Origin: Paenibacillus harenae | GTDB taxonomy: Bacteria > Bacillota > Bacilli > Paenibacillales > Paenibacillaceae | Length of the DNA stretch: 64,000 nt | Direction: 5' to 3' | NCBI RefSeq assembly: GCF_030812415.1 | Contig: NZ_JAUSST010000009.1 | Span: forward strand, 62,001 to 126,000 | Shown: positions 9,211-19,600 of the stretch, in pieces | How the letters are laid out: every line of letters starts with the position of its first letter | Numbering within the stretch: position 1 is the first letter of the stretch | Program-made: the position numbers and the translations under genes | Notes under the pieces: generated by a model | The model's input: the letters and a program-made list of their open reading frames with translations, nothing else | Databases searched by the model: none | What the model was told of the DNA's origin: nothing

Positions 9211-10272
9211 TTATGCCGTAGAATCGAGATTCTCCAAGTATTCCAGCGCTTCGTCCAGCGTACGCACAGGAACGATCGTTATATCGTATTCCCGCTTCTT
9301 GGCCTCGTCCAAAATATCTTTTTCGTTGCTGTCATTCGGGTTCGCGTCTGCGGGACTGAAGAATAAATCGACGCCAGCGCGGTCGGCAGCAATGATTTTG
9401 TCGCGAATGCCTCCAATCTGCCCCACCTTGCCAGACGCGTCGATCGTACCCGTACCGGCAATCGTCAAGCCATGGGTCAATTCGGCTGGATCCAGCTGGT
9501 CGGCGATCTCAAGGGCGAACATGAGACCGGCGGACGGCCCGCCGATGTCGGATACCGTAAATTCGACCTTAACGGGAGGCGTAATCTGGAATTGATCCTC
9601 CGTTACGAGTCCTATTCGCGGATACGCCTTGCTTGATAGAGGATCGCTTCCCGCCAACCCGTATAATTCCACGGCTAGTTCCAGCTGTTGATCATCGCGC
9701 AGAACGCCGAGCTTGATCGTATCGCCAGGCTTTTTCCCGGCGTCCAACATGGCGAGCATATCGTCAAGTTTCGTGACGGACTGCCCGTCGGCTTCGATTA
9801 TAATATCTCCGGGGAATATAATTCCCTCCGCTTTGGAGCCCGCGTAGATCGACTGAACGAAAATACCGGTATACTTCACCGGCACTTGCTTGCCGGATGC
9901 TTCGAGCGCCGCGGCGACGGCGCTATTTTGCGATCGTTTCATCATATGTTCAAGCAGCGCTTTATACTGAGCGTCAGTCAGGTTTCCTCGCACCTTGGCT
10001 GCTTTGCGAACTTCCGTGTCGGGAGCGAGCAGCCCATAGAGCAGCGTGAAGGTATTGCCGACCTTGGAGCTAAAGACGGTCGTCAGGCTGAAGCTGCCAT
10101 CCTTCGATGGCGCACCGTTCTCTACTTTGACGTAATTCGCGATTTTCTCAACGGTTCCCGGCTGGTAAAGGTAATAAGGCAGCGGAACGAATAGCATCCC
10201 GGCAAGGAGCAGAAGAAAGACGGAATAAATGATCCCCGCTCGAGATCGTGCATTTTTCTTTGTTTCGTTCAT
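9211..10272 (-). CDS. YlbL-type membrane PDZ/Lon-like serine protease (SepM family)
   Basis: About 353 residues: one N-terminal transmembrane segment (IIYSVFLLLLAGMLFVPL), a PDZ domain around residues 130-215 (GIFVQSIYAGSKAEG, GDIIIEADGQSV), then a Lon-type protease domain. The catalytic Ser is in DIGGPSAGLMFALE and the Lys in GGIRDKIIAA, the usual Ser-Lys dyad. Length and order match B. subtilis YlbL and streptococcal SepM. The active domain faces outside the membrane; SepM trims a competence pheromone, and YlbL-type proteins are linked to cell-surface proteolysis. The start is an ATG preceded by AAAGGGAC. It is transcribed divergently from the methyltransferase gene. Confidence 0.93.
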   Translation of the reverse strand: MNETKKNARSRAGIIYSVFLLLLAGMLFVPLPYYLYQPGTVEKIANYVKVENGAPSKDGSFSLTTVFSSKVGNTFTLLYGLLAPDTEVRKAAKVRGNLTDAQYKALLEHMMKRSQNSAVAAALEASGKQVPVKYTGIFVQSIYAGSKAEGIIFPGDIIIEADGQSVTKLDDMLAMLDAGKKPGDTIKLGVLRDDQQLELAVELYGLAGSDPLSSKAYPRIGLVTEDQFQITPPVKVEFTVSDIGGPSAGLMFALEIADQLDPAELTHGLTIAGTGTIDASGKVGQIGGIRDKIIAADRAGVDLFFSPADANPNDSNEKDILDEAKKREYDITIVPVRTLDEALEYLENLDSTA

Positions 10273-10409
10273 AAGTGTCCCTTTCTTGTACGGTATCTGA
10301 CCCTATTATCCCACAGGATGCCCCCAAGCTGGAAGGGAACTCCCATGCGAATGTCGAATTCAATGACAAAATCAATCAAAGTTCAACCTAAGACAGGGGA
10401 TCGGGATAA

Positions 10410-11012
10410 ATGGACAAACAATCGTTACGCACGACGTATAACCAGCATGCCGAGCAGCGGAACAAAAACGGCATCGAGCCTTGGAAGGAGCAGGAACGGG
10501 AGCGTTTCCTAAGCCTCTTGAAGCAAGAAGCCCGCCAATCATTGCTTGAAGTCGGAGCGGGGACCGGGCGGGACAGCTTGTTTTTTGCTCAAAACGGGCT
10601 TGACGTGTTCGCGGTCGATCTATCCGATGAAATGGTGGCGCTTTGTCTCGACAAGGGGCTGCGCGCGAACACGATGGATTTTTATGAGCTCGAGTTTGAG
10701 GACGACCATTTTGATGCGATATACGCGCTCAATTGCTTGCTCCATGTGCCGAAGAACGATCTGCCAAAGGTGCTGCGCGAAATCCAAAGGGTGTTGAAAC
10801 CAGGGGGTCTGTTCTTCTGCGGCGTATATGGAGGTCAAGATACGGAAGGCGTATGGGAGCAGGATACCTACGAGCCCAAACGTTTCTTCTCGATGTATCT
10901 CGATGAGGACATCGTTCCTATATTCGGGCGGCATTTCGAAATAATCGATTTCCACACCGTCCCGATGAGCGATGGAGCGCCTCATTTTCAGTCGTTGACG
11001 CTGAGGAAGTGA
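10410..11012 (+). CDS. Class I SAM-dependent methyltransferase
   Basis: 200 residues with a canonical Rossmann methyltransferase fold. Motif I is LLEVGAGTGRDS, the acidic end of strand 2 is FAVDLS, and the post-I region is FDAIYALNCLLHVP, followed by LKPGGLFFCGVYGG. This is Methyltransf_11/25-like; the substrate is not predictable. AGGGGAT lies upstream of the ATG. It stands alone between the divergent protease gene and a terminator. Confidence 0.85.
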   Translation: MDKQSLRTTYNQHAEQRNKNGIEPWKEQERERFLSLLKQEARQSLLEVGAGTGRDSLFFAQNGLDVFAVDLSDEMVALCLDKGLRANTMDFYELEFEDDHFDAIYALNCLLHVPKNDLPKVLREIQRVLKPGGLFFCGVYGGQDTEGVWEQDTYEPKRFFSMYLDEDIVPIFGRHFEIIDFHTVPMSDGAPHFQSLTLRK

Positions 11013-11052
11013 CTTGAACTATTATTGCGATAGAGTAGAATACGGAAGCATG

Positions 11053-11082
11053 GCTGCGGAGACGCAGCTTTTTTCTTTTTTT
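11053..11082 (+). terminator. Rho-independent terminator after the methyltransferase gene
   Basis: Perfect six-base stem GCTGCG/CGCAGC with a GAGA tetraloop, followed by TTTTTTCTTTTTTT. Confidence 0.85.
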
Positions 11083-11128
11083 AATATTCGGGAAATGATA
11101 GCTCAACAATCTTTACAACTTTTCCGCA

Positions 11129-11347
11129 ATGCCATCCGTTGTACATGCAGAGGTGGGCAAATTGCCGACAGACGAACAGTTAATCGAGGAGATCCAAGGC
11201 GGCAGCATAGCGGCCATGGAGATGCTCGTGCGTCTGTTTGGCTTGCCGGTTCTTTATCCTTTTGTCGCTATTGCGGTTATGATTGCAACGATAGTGCTAA
11301 GCCTCTCACTGTTATACGGAACGATGAGGCGTAAAGAGGTTATGTAA
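11129..11347 (+). pseudogene. Chimeric remnant: ECF sigma-factor N-terminus joined to a membrane-protein tail
   Basis: A 72-codon frame with two unrelated halves. Residues about 12-38 (LPTDEQLIEEIQGGSIAAME and following) look like the first helix of an ECF sigma factor region 2. It then switches directly to a transmembrane segment ending in LYGTMRRKEVM, like the C-terminal end of an ABC-type permease. The best reading is an in-frame deletion that removed most of a sigma factor, and perhaps an anti-sigma factor and permease body, leaving a fusion scar. A terminator follows. Whether the scar is translated is unknown. Confidence 0.5.
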
Positions 11348-11385
11348 CCGTGTTGGACATGAGAGCAATCGAAATGCTCACCAGA

Positions 11386-11420
11386 GACTGTTCCTTCGAA
11401 AAGAAGGGAACGGTCCTTTT
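11386..11420 (+). terminator. Rho-independent terminator
   Basis: Stem GACTGTTCC...GGAACGGTC (one G-T pair) followed by CTTTT. It separates the remnant from the GntR promoter. Confidence 0.7.
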
Positions 11421-11450
11421 GTCGTTGGACAAGCGAATTGAAAATTGGGA

Positions 11451-11479
11451 TTGACAGGAAAATCTAATGGTTATATAGT
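11451..11479 (+). promoter_or_regulatory. Sigma-A-type promoter of the GntR/ABC operon
   Basis: TTGACA (11451-11456), a 17-base spacer and TATAGT (11474-11479). The palindromic operator abuts the -10 box. Confidence 0.75.
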
Positions 11480-11502
11480 TAGTTACATAACTAATGAACC
11501 AT
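11467..11502 (+). promoter_or_regulatory. Palindromic operator, probably bound by the GntR regulator
   Basis: Perfect palindrome TTAGTTA-CA-TAACTAA at 11479-11494, nested inside a wider dyad ATGGTT (11467-11472)/AACCAT (11497-11502). It overlaps the -10 region and start site, as expected for autorepression by a YtrA-type GntR protein encoded 21 bases downstream. Confidence 0.65.
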
Positions 11503-11522
11503 ATAAGTGAAGAGGTGATAAC

Positions 11523-11891
11523 GTGTTCGACGACCGTAGCCCCATCTATCAGCAAATCGCTGACAAAATCAAAGAGGACATTATTAGCGGCGTGCTGTTA
11601 GAGGACGAACAAGTGATGTCGACCAATCAGTATGCGGCCTTCTATCGCATCAACCCGGCAACGGCTGCGAAGGGCTTTCAATTGCTCACGGACGAAGGGA
11701 TTTTGTATAAGAAGAGAGGGATCGGGATGTTTGTCAGCGGAGAGGCAAGACAATCGCTGCTCGCGCAGCGCAGGGACGTGTTTTTCGAGGAGGTTGTCGA
11801 CAAGATGCTGGCCGAGGCGGATAAGATCGGCGTGCCGGTGGGCGACATTATTAAACGGATCGAATCCGTGAAAGGGAGGGATGAAGCATGA
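11523..11891 (+). CDS. GntR-family transcriptional regulator, YtrA-like
   Basis: 122 residues: a winged-helix GntR DNA-binding domain (PIYQQIADKIKEDIISGVL, then YRINPATAAKGFQLLTDEGI and KKRGIGMFV) with only a short C-terminal helical region. This is the YtrA subfamily layout. The start is GTG at 11523 behind AGAGGTGAT. YtrA-type repressors usually control the adjacent ABC transporter and themselves. Here the stop overlaps the start of the ABC ATPase gene (ATGA overlap), and a palindromic operator sits over the promoter. Confidence 0.9.
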   Translation: MFDDRSPIYQQIADKIKEDIISGVLLEDEQVMSTNQYAAFYRINPATAAKGFQLLTDEGILYKKRGIGMFVSGEARQSLLAQRRDVFFEEVVDKMLAEADKIGVPVGDIIKRIESVKGRDEA

Positions 11892-12769
11892 CGCTTGGTA
11901 TCGAGGTGAATAAGCTGCAGCTCCGCTACGGAAGCTTTACCGCGCTGCATGACCTGACCTTCAAGCTCGACGGGGGCAAAATATACGGTCTTCTCGGGCG
12001 CAACGGCTCGGGGAAAACAAGTCTGCTGTCCATTCTGGCGTCCTTCCGGCTACAATCGGCAGGCTCGGTCTCGATCGGGGGCGAAGCTCCGTTCGAAAAT
12101 GCTAAAATGATGGAGCAGGTTTGCTTCATTCAAGAAAGCGGACATATGAACGAAGGATTCAGCGTGCGCGACGCGCTTTCGCTGGCAGCCAGCTGCTGGC
12201 CGAATTGGGACGATGCTTATGCGGCGAAGCTCGTTAAGCTGTACGATCTGCCGCTCAAGAAGCGCGCGACGACACTGTCTCGCGGTATGAAGTCGGCGCT
12301 GGGGGTTACGATCGGCCTTGCCAGCCGCGCTCCGGTTACGATCTTCGACGAGTCGTATCTCGGCATGGATGCGCCGTCCCGGTACACGTTCTACGAACAG
12401 CTTCTAAACGATTATATGGAGCACCCGCGCACGATTATTTTATCCACTCATTTAATCGAAGAGGTAGCCTCCTTGTTCGAGGAGGTTCTTATCATCGATA
12501 AGGGGCGTCTCATCGTGCATGAGGAGACGGAATCGATCCGAACGAAGGGCAGAGCCGTCACCGGACCGGCCGAAGCCGTCGACCGGTTCGCACAAGGAAA
12601 GACGGTATTTGGAGAACAGAAGCTTGGCCGTACGAAATCGGTTACCGTGTTCGGCGAGTTGGACGATGCGGCTTGCGAACGGGCGATATCCGAAGGGCTT
12701 GAGCTGGGCCCGGTATCGCTGCAGGATTTGTTTGTCCATATGACGAAACGAAAGGGCGATGAACAATGA
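11888..12769 (+). CDS. ABC transporter ATP-binding protein (YtrB-like)
   Basis: 293 residues. Walker A is GLLGRNGSGKTSL (about residues 34-46), the Q-loop is CFIQES, the signature-like motif is LSRGMKSALG, and Walker B is VTIFDESYLGMD with a switch His in STHLIEE. The signature motif (LSRGMK) is typical of the CcmA/YtrB subfamily of exporters. The gene overlaps the GntR gene by four bases upstream and the membrane-protein gene by four bases downstream, forming a coupled three-gene operon. The cargo is unknown; related operons respond to cell-envelope antibiotics. Confidence 0.92.
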   Translation: MTLGIEVNKLQLRYGSFTALHDLTFKLDGGKIYGLLGRNGSGKTSLLSILASFRLQSAGSVSIGGEAPFENAKMMEQVCFIQESGHMNEGFSVRDALSLAASCWPNWDDAYAAKLVKLYDLPLKKRATTLSRGMKSALGVTIGLASRAPVTIFDESYLGMDAPSRYTFYEQLLNDYMEHPRTIILSTHLIEEVASLFEEVLIIDKGRLIVHEETESIRTKGRAVTGPAEAVDRFAQGKTVFGEQKLGRTKSVTVFGELDDAACERAISEGLELGPVSLQDLFVHMTKRKGDEQ

Positions 12770-13512
12770 ATCGGAAGAGAAGACATCCCGCGATCAATGT
12801 AGCGCTCAAGTTATTGTATACCTATCGTTGGACGATCGGCATTTATTGGCTTGTTTTCTTATGTATCTATGTGGCTATTGGGGTTATTCTTCGATCGCCG
12901 ACTGTCGGGGCCGAGATGGATGCGCAAGGAATATGGGAAGGGGCGTCCACCTCGCCTAAAGTATTTTTGCTCGTCATCGGCATTCTGATGACGCCGCTCT
13001 CGCTTGCCAGCTTCGTCTCGAACGGGGTGACGAGGAGGCATTTCATCTGGGGCGTAAGCGGACTGCTCGTTGTCTACTCGGCGATTTCGGCAATTATTAT
13101 GGTGATAGGCTACCCGATCGAGCAGTGGATTTATGACAAGTACGATTGGCCTCTCGAGCTTAGCAATCCTCACCTGTTCAAGGATGCGTCGCAATTCGGA
13201 TTGATTTTCGTCGAATATTTCTTCTTGTTCATCGCTTTCTTCGGCAGCGGGTGGTTGATCGGTTCCTGCTTCTACCGCTTTAATTGGAAGCTGGCCGTGG
13301 TGTTAATACTCCTTGCGATACTGCCTGCGATGGCGATGGAGACCGTCATATCCGCCGATTGGATCGGTTCGATCCTGCAAAAGGCATACGATATCGAGCG
13401 TGCAAGCCTTGCTGCCGTTATTCCTCTGGCGCTCTGCATCGTAGCTCTGGTATTTGCCTCCGTCTTCTTGCTGCTGCGGAAAGTCCCGGTTAAGCGCAAA
13501 GTGCTTTCATAA
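12766..13512 (+). CDS. Membrane partner of the GntR-linked ABC transporter
   Basis: 248 residues with about six predicted transmembrane segments, including TIGIYWLVFLCIYVAIGVI near the N-terminus and a final pair at residues 180-245, ending in a basic tail. No recognisable family motif. Its position (four-base overlap with the ATPase gene) and size suggest it is the permease of the transporter. A strong terminator follows. Confidence 0.75.
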   Translation: MNRKRRHPAINVALKLLYTYRWTIGIYWLVFLCIYVAIGVILRSPTVGAEMDAQGIWEGASTSPKVFLLVIGILMTPLSLASFVSNGVTRRHFIWGVSGLLVVYSAISAIIMVIGYPIEQWIYDKYDWPLELSNPHLFKDASQFGLIFVEYFFLFIAFFGSGWLIGSCFYRFNWKLAVVLILLAILPAMAMETVISADWIGSILQKAYDIERASLAAVIPLALCIVALVFASVFLLLRKVPVKRKVLS

Positions 13513-13528
13513 TCGTTGGCAGGTTAAT

Positions 13529-13570
13529 CAGCCCATTCGGAAATTATCTTCTGAATGGGCTGTTTTTTTT
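13529..13570 (+). terminator. Rho-independent terminator of the GntR-ABC operon
   Basis: Stem CAGCCCATTC.../...GAATGGGCTG followed by eight T residues. Confidence 0.9.
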
Positions 13571-13652
13571 GGATTTCGTGACACCCTGTTGTCAGAACAA
13601 ACGTTTATAATTGAGAAAAGTTGGAATGACAACGGGAGGTCGAAGCGTAACG

Positions 13653-16631
13653 ATGATAGCGGGCCGACAGGTTAAGCAGCTTTATGAGTGGTTAGGGAGC
13701 AATCCGCTTGAGCGGAAGATATTGCTCGCTCAGAGTCATGCAGAGGGTCATAGACTAACCGAAAGAGTCGTTCGCGATTACGGTGCCGTGCTGCACGCCG
13801 AGATTCGGACATTGACATCATGGGTGCTTCAACTGACTGAGCTATCATTGGCACAGCTTCGAATCCGTTATATAAGCCGGGAGGAAGCCTATTGGGTTAT
13901 TCATAAGCTGCTCGTGCAAGCGAGCGTTGCGGGCGAGGCTTACTTGCGTGGAATCAGCATTACGCCGGGGGTCGTGCGGGCCTTTGCGGAAGCAGTCGTC
14001 GAGCTTCGCGAAGCCGGTCTGCAAGCACGCGATATATGGCCGTCGCACTTCGAATCCAAGGCGAAGGGCGACTGCATGCAGCGGCTGCTTGATCGTTACG
14101 AGCAGTATTTGATCGAGCATCAGGTTAGCGACTTCGCCGGTCTGCTGCCTATTGTACGCAAGCTGCCGAAGCGCCATGAGCTGATCGTGACGGATCCTAT
14201 TGATGCGTGGCCTGTCGTTCATCGAGAGATGCTGGAATGCCTGGCGGATCCTAATCGGCTATGCATGGTCGACCGTGCTCCGGGCTGGTTGGACGGAGAT
14301 CGTCCATTGCCGATGGCTTCCGTTGCTTTCCGCCATGCTGTGGGGCCGCTGGCGGAGGTTCGAAGCGTCTTCCGCATGATGGCACAGAAGCGGATGGCAT
14401 GGGATCAGACGGAGATTATCGTGTCTGATGATGAGGCCTACACGGGAGCTATTTATTCGATGTCGCGTATGTACGGCGTGAATTGTACGTTTTCCGGAGG
14501 ACTGCCAATCTCGTATTGCCAGACCGGCAAGGCGGCAGAGTCCTATTTAGGCTGGTTGGAATCGAATTTTAACGTTGATTTCGTAGTTAAAGCATTGAAG
14601 CGGCAAGTCATTTCATTAGGGAATGACGAGGAGCAACGTATAAAGACCTCCTCCTTCACTCGCGAGCTGGAAGGAGCAGCTATCGGATGGGGGCGGGAAC
14701 GCTATCGGCTTGCTGCCAAGCTAGTTAAGGCGTATGCAGAACGAAGCAGCGAGATGGATGAAGCGGACGAACGGTTGGCGAGCATTCGGGAGTCTGAAGC
14801 TATTTGGAGGCATTTCGATACTTTTTTTGGCCGACTATTTGTAGGGCTGCCCGATACGCAACAAATATCGCCCGTCGCTCTCCTTGCGGAAATGATCACA
14901 TTCGTTGATCGATATGCGGCCATTCGGGATGCAAGCGACCGCGAAGCGTTGAGCGGAATGAAGGAAATGCTGGCCTCGATGCAAAGGGTTAGCGGTCAGC
15001 AGGGTGAGCTGCCGCTGCATTTGGCCATCTCGTTTGTCAGGGATGTATTGAGCGGGATCCGTATCTCTGTTACGCCCCTACAGGAACCGGGAGCGGTGCA
15101 TGTGACGTCGCTCTGCGATGGGGGACAGAGTGGCCGCCAGCATACATTTATCGTCGGTATGACGGAGAAGTGCTGGGCGTTATCGAATCGCCAGCATCCC
15201 ATTCTGCTTGATGTCGAGCGGGCGCGAATAAGCGGAGGCTTGCCGACAAGCAATCAGCGAACGGAGCTTAGATTTGCGGAGAGGAGCAGCCGCCTTAGTT
15301 CTATTACGGGGAACTGCTACTGCAGCTACGGTTCCTATGATACGGCGGCGAACACCGAGCATTATCCGGCTTTTGAACTGGTACAGCTTTATCGACTAAA
15401 CAGCGCCGATAGGGAAGCCGACTACGAAACGGTGTACCGGCATTTGGGTGAGCCGGAGCGTTATTTCGGGAGTGCGTCAGAGCCCTGTTCTTTGGACGGT
15501 ACCGACGCCATGCTGGCTCATCTTGTTGCGCCGAACGGACAGATTAGGGAGGGTGGCGAGGCTTTGCTTCGTTTGTACCCTAACCTGGCAGTAGGGGCAC
15601 GCGCAGCTTCGGCGAGACAGGAAGAGCTAACGCTTTCGGAATTCGACGGTATGATTAATACCGGCTGCGAAGCGATTGCTGCCGACATTGACTCGAAGCC
15701 ACATCTGAGCGCAAGCCGCTTGGAGTTATTCGCTCGTTGTCCTCTTCAATACTTTTATCACGAGATTTTGGGCGTTCGGGCGATTAGCGCTCCTGCGTTC
15801 AATCGTTCGCAATGGCTGGATCCGATGCAGAAGGGAAATCTCCTTCATGCTATCTATAATCGTTACTTGGAGGCTGCATCGGCACAAGGCTTGGCAGAAG
15901 AATTAATGACGCCGAAGCACGATAGGCTGCTGCTTGAACGCTTAACCGAAGAGGCGCTTCGCGAATATGCGGAGCTTATTCCGGCACCGAGTGCATCGGT
16001 ATATCGCAAGGAATGCGAAAGTATTCGGCAAGATACGGAAATCTTCTTTGCAAGCGAACGGGGGCGTACTTCCATGCCGATATGGTTCGAGCTTCCCCTT
16101 CATGACATGGGCGATCCGCTGGAGGTTGAATTGGCAGAAGGGCTCAGTGTTCCGGTGAAAGGGTACATCGACAGAGTCGATCAGATCGGACCGCACCAGT
16201 ATAAGATCTATGATTACAAGACGGGCAGTCCGAAGAGATTCAAGGAGGCCGACTACTTTGCCGGGGGCACGCAGGTACAGCTAGCGCTTTATAGCGTCGC
16301 TGCTCAGCAATTGCTGCGGCATTCGGGACTGGATAGAGAAGCTAGCGTCGTCACATCCTCGTATTATTTTCCAACGGTTAGGGGGCTCGGCGAGGAAGCG
16401 ATTCGCGAGCAAAACGACAGCCGCAAGGAACAATTGTCCGCATTGGTTAGCTCGGTAATCGAGGCTATCGGTCAAGGCATGTTTCCCCCTACGGATAACC
16501 CCGAGCATTGCAAATGGTGCGATTATCGAGCGGTATGCGGGGATCATGCGGTTCATTTCAGGGAAAAGAGAACGTATGAGTCGAACGCAGACCATCTACG
16601 ATCCATCACGGAGGTGAACGGCCATGGTTAA
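13653..16631 (+). CDS. AddB/RexB-like helicase-nuclease subunit with Fe-S PD-(D/E)XK nuclease
   Basis: About 992 residues from the ATG at 13653 (GGGAGGT 12 bases upstream); the frame stays open to a TTG at 13611. The C-terminal third carries a RecB-type nuclease: HLSASRLELFARCPLQYFYH near residue 683, GNLLHAIYNRY, the catalytic block GYIDRVDQ...YDYKTG near 834-855, and the cysteine trio CKWCDYRAVC near 952-961. With the Cys in ARCPLQ this makes the four ligands of an AddB-type 4Fe-4S clasp. The N-terminal region lacks a clear GxGKT Walker A, unlike B. subtilis AddB. The stop overlaps the AddA-like start by eight bases. The likely role is double-strand-break end resection together with the next protein. 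Confidence 0.82.
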   Translation: MIAGRQVKQLYEWLGSNPLERKILLAQSHAEGHRLTERVVRDYGAVLHAEIRTLTSWVLQLTELSLAQLRIRYISREEAYWVIHKLLVQASVAGEAYLRGISITPGVVRAFAEAVVELREAGLQARDIWPSHFESKAKGDCMQRLLDRYEQYLIEHQVSDFAGLLPIVRKLPKRHELIVTDPIDAWPVVHREMLECLADPNRLCMVDRAPGWLDGDRPLPMASVAFRHAVGPLAEVRSVFRMMAQKRMAWDQTEIIVSDDEAYTGAIYSMSRMYGVNCTFSGGLPISYCQTGKAAESYLGWLESNFNVDFVVKALKRQVISLGNDEEQRIKTSSFTRELEGAAIGWGRERYRLAAKLVKAYAERSSEMDEADERLASIRESEAIWRHFDTFFGRLFVGLPDTQQISPVALLAEMITFVDRYAAIRDASDREALSGMKEMLASMQRVSGQQGELPLHLAISFVRDVLSGIRISVTPLQEPGAVHVTSLCDGGQSGRQHTFIVGMTEKCWALSNRQHPILLDVERARISGGLPTSNQRTELRFAERSSRLSSITGNCYCSYGSYDTAANTEHYPAFELVQLYRLNSADREADYETVYRHLGEPERYFGSASEPCSLDGTDAMLAHLVAPNGQIREGGEALLRLYPNLAVGARAASARQEELTLSEFDGMINTGCEAIAADIDSKPHLSASRLELFARCPLQYFYHEILGVRAISAPAFNRSQWLDPMQKGNLLHAIYNRYLEAASAQGLAEELMTPKHDRLLLERLTEEALREYAELIPAPSASVYRKECESIRQDTEIFFASERGRTSMPIWFELPLHDMGDPLEVELAEGLSVPVKGYIDRVDQIGPHQYKIYDYKTGSPKRFKEADYFAGGTQVQLALYSVAAQQLLRHSGLDREASVVTSSYYFPTVRGLGEEAIREQNDSRKEQLSALVSSVIEAIGQGMFPPTDNPEHCKWCDYRAVCGDHAVHFREKRTYESNADHLRSITEVNGHG

Positions 16632-19600
16632 GCAGCAGGTGGATGACGATCAAGTCGCTCGCGAGCGAATTGCTCGCGACCTGGACGTTACTTTATTGGT
16701 TGAGGCCGGCGCAGGATCAGGGAAGACGACGTCAGTTGTCGGTCGTATGATCGCGCTTATCAAGTCGGGTAGCACCGAAGTACATGAGATCGCTGCCATA
16801 ACGTTCACGAACAAAGCCGCATCGGAGCTGTCCAGCCGCTTCCGAATAAAGCTTGAGCAGGAGTTGCGGGCAAGCAATCACGAAACGGAGAAGAGGCGGC
16901 TGGCGCAAGCGATGGCCCGGCTTCATGAAGGCTTCATTGGCACGATCCATGCTTTCTGCGGGAGATTGCTGCGGGAGCGTCCGATAGAGGCGAAGCTGGA
17001 TCCTGCCTTCCGTGAGATGGATCAGGAGGAGGACAAACAATTCAGAGACGATTGTTGGGACGACTATTTGGATATGCTCCGGGAACAAGGCAATGAACAT
17101 CATATTGATGAGCTCGCAGAGCATTTAATAGATGTGGAGGATTTACGCGCTGTCTACCATCGCGTATCGGGGTACGAGGACATTCAGGTTCATACGAAAG
17201 CGACGCCGCGTCCGGATTTCGATGTTATTCGGCTATCGCTTTTTCCTTTGCTGGATGAGGCGAATCGCTATATTCCAACTCATGTTCCGTCTGGCGGCCA
17301 CGATGAACTTCAGAAGCTGATTCAACAAGCGGGCAAGATACGGCTGCTGAGCTCAATGGCACATGATATGAACGTGCTGACGCTTGCCAAGCAGTTTGAT
17401 AAGGAGCTTAAGATTACACAGAAGAAGTGGTCCGACAAGGAAGCGGCGAAACAGCTATTAGAGCGTCTGCATCAATGGCAGATCGGCATTCTATGGCCAT
17501 TTCTTACACGCTGGAGAGCGTATATGCATCCTAAGCTGATCGCCTTCGTTCAACCGGCCGTGAAGTATTGCCGTGACAGGCGTGCCGCCGAAGGGAAGCT
17601 GAACTTCCAAGATCTGCTCATGCAAACCGCAGCATTATTGCGCGAGCATCGGGAGGTGCGTGCATACTTTGCAGCAAGGTACACCCGCTTGTTCGTAGAT
17701 GAATTTCAAGATACGGATCCGATCCAGGCAGAGATGATGCTTCTGCTTACTGGAACCGATCCGAAGGAGAACGACTGGAGACGCCAGCTTCCGCGCCCCG
17801 GCTCCTTATTCATCGTCGGCGACCCGAAGCAGTCAATCTACCGCTTCCGTCGAGCGGACATATCGACGTATAACTTCGTGAAAGGGAGAGTGGCGTTATG
17901 CGGCGACGTTCTACAGCTAACACGCAACTTCCGCTCTGTTAAGAGCATCGGAAACTACGTTAACTACGCATTCGAGAGCAAGTTCGCCAAAGTAGAGCAG
18001 CCGTCCGACTGCCAAGCCGCATTCGCGCCTATGCTGACGCAGCAGCCTAATCCTAAGGGCAAAGGCGCCGTCCATGGCGTATTTACGATCACGATACCGA
18101 AGGTCGATTATGATCGCAAAGCGGTTATCGCGGAATTGGACGCCGACCGCATTGCTAGATATATAGCCAGAGCATGCGGCGGAGAGCTCAACATACAAGA
18201 GAGGGATAGCAAAGAAAATCCGTTGCTGCGGCCTGCGATTCCAGGCGACTTCATGATTCTGCTGAAGCATAAGCAATTTATTAACCTTTATGCAGCCAAG
18301 TTAGAGCAGTACGGTGTAGCTGCAGATACGTCAGGAAGCGAAGTTCTCTATGAAGAGGTGCATACTCTCTACCAGCTTGTGCAGACGCTAGGCGATAGCT
18401 CGAACCGAATACCGCTGCTGGCCGTCCTGCGAGGCATGCTGTTTGGGGTGAGCGATAATGCTTTGTATCATTTTCGCAAAGAGGCTGGTTCGTTGTCCAT
18501 CTACACGAAGACATCGGAGGAACAGCTGACGGATCATGCAAAGCCCGTACTTGCCGTCTTGCTTAAGTTGCGCGGATACGCCGATGTTGTTAGGGAGCTG
18601 CCCGCGCTTGCCGCATTAACGCATATCGTGCATGATCTTGGCTTGCTTCCGCTATCCGCTGTAGGCCGGACAGGCGCATTGCGAAGCGGTACGCTCCTTA
18701 AGCTTCTTGAGATGGTGCGAGCCGATTCAGAAGCGGCATCGGATTGGAGTAAGCTGACAAGCTGCTTGCAACGTCTAACGGAATCGCGCGGGATAGAAGG
18801 AACGAGCCTATTCGCAGGCAGCGGAGAAGCTGTCCGTATCATGAACGTACACCGGGCGAAGGGGCTGGAAGCTGCTATCGTATTTCTTGCATCGCCTTGC
18901 GGGGACACAAGCCACGATGCGATGGAGCATATCGATCGGCTATCCGAACCGCCGCAGGGCCACTTCACCATATCTCGTCCGAAGGACAGCAATCATATGG
19001 AAATGATCGGCGAGCCGGCAGGCTGGGAGCGTCTATCCGAGCGCGAACGAACTTTCATGCATGCCGAGACGGACCGTCTCTTATATGTGGCGGCAACCAG
19101 GGCGAAGCAGCTTCTCATTGTAAGCCGTTATCCGGTGCGCCCGGCCATTGATCCTTGGAGTCTGCTCGCGAGCTCGCTGAGCGGTCAACAAGAACTGGAG
19201 GATGAGCCGTTCGAAGCTGTTATCGCTCCCGGGCTTGCAATTAAGTCTGATCACAGATTAGAAGAAGCCTTCGAGAATTGGCAAGCTTACGCTGCGGTTG
19301 CCTCGCAAGAGACGTACCAAGTAACAAGTGTTACTGCACTCGCCAAAGGCGCAGGTTCGGGATCAGGTTCAGGATATCTACCAAGACCTACCGACGGCGG
19401 AGGCGTGGCCTTTGGAAATACCGTTCATCGATGCTTGCAGGCGATTGGTGAAGGGATGTTGGTAGAACAACTGCCGGATTATTGCGAAATGGTGTCCGAG
19501 CAAGAAGGACTTAAGCTGGAATGGCGCGGTCGTGCGATGGCAGCTATTGAAAGGACCATAGCGAGTAACCTATGGAAACGCAGTGAGCAGGCGAAGCAGA

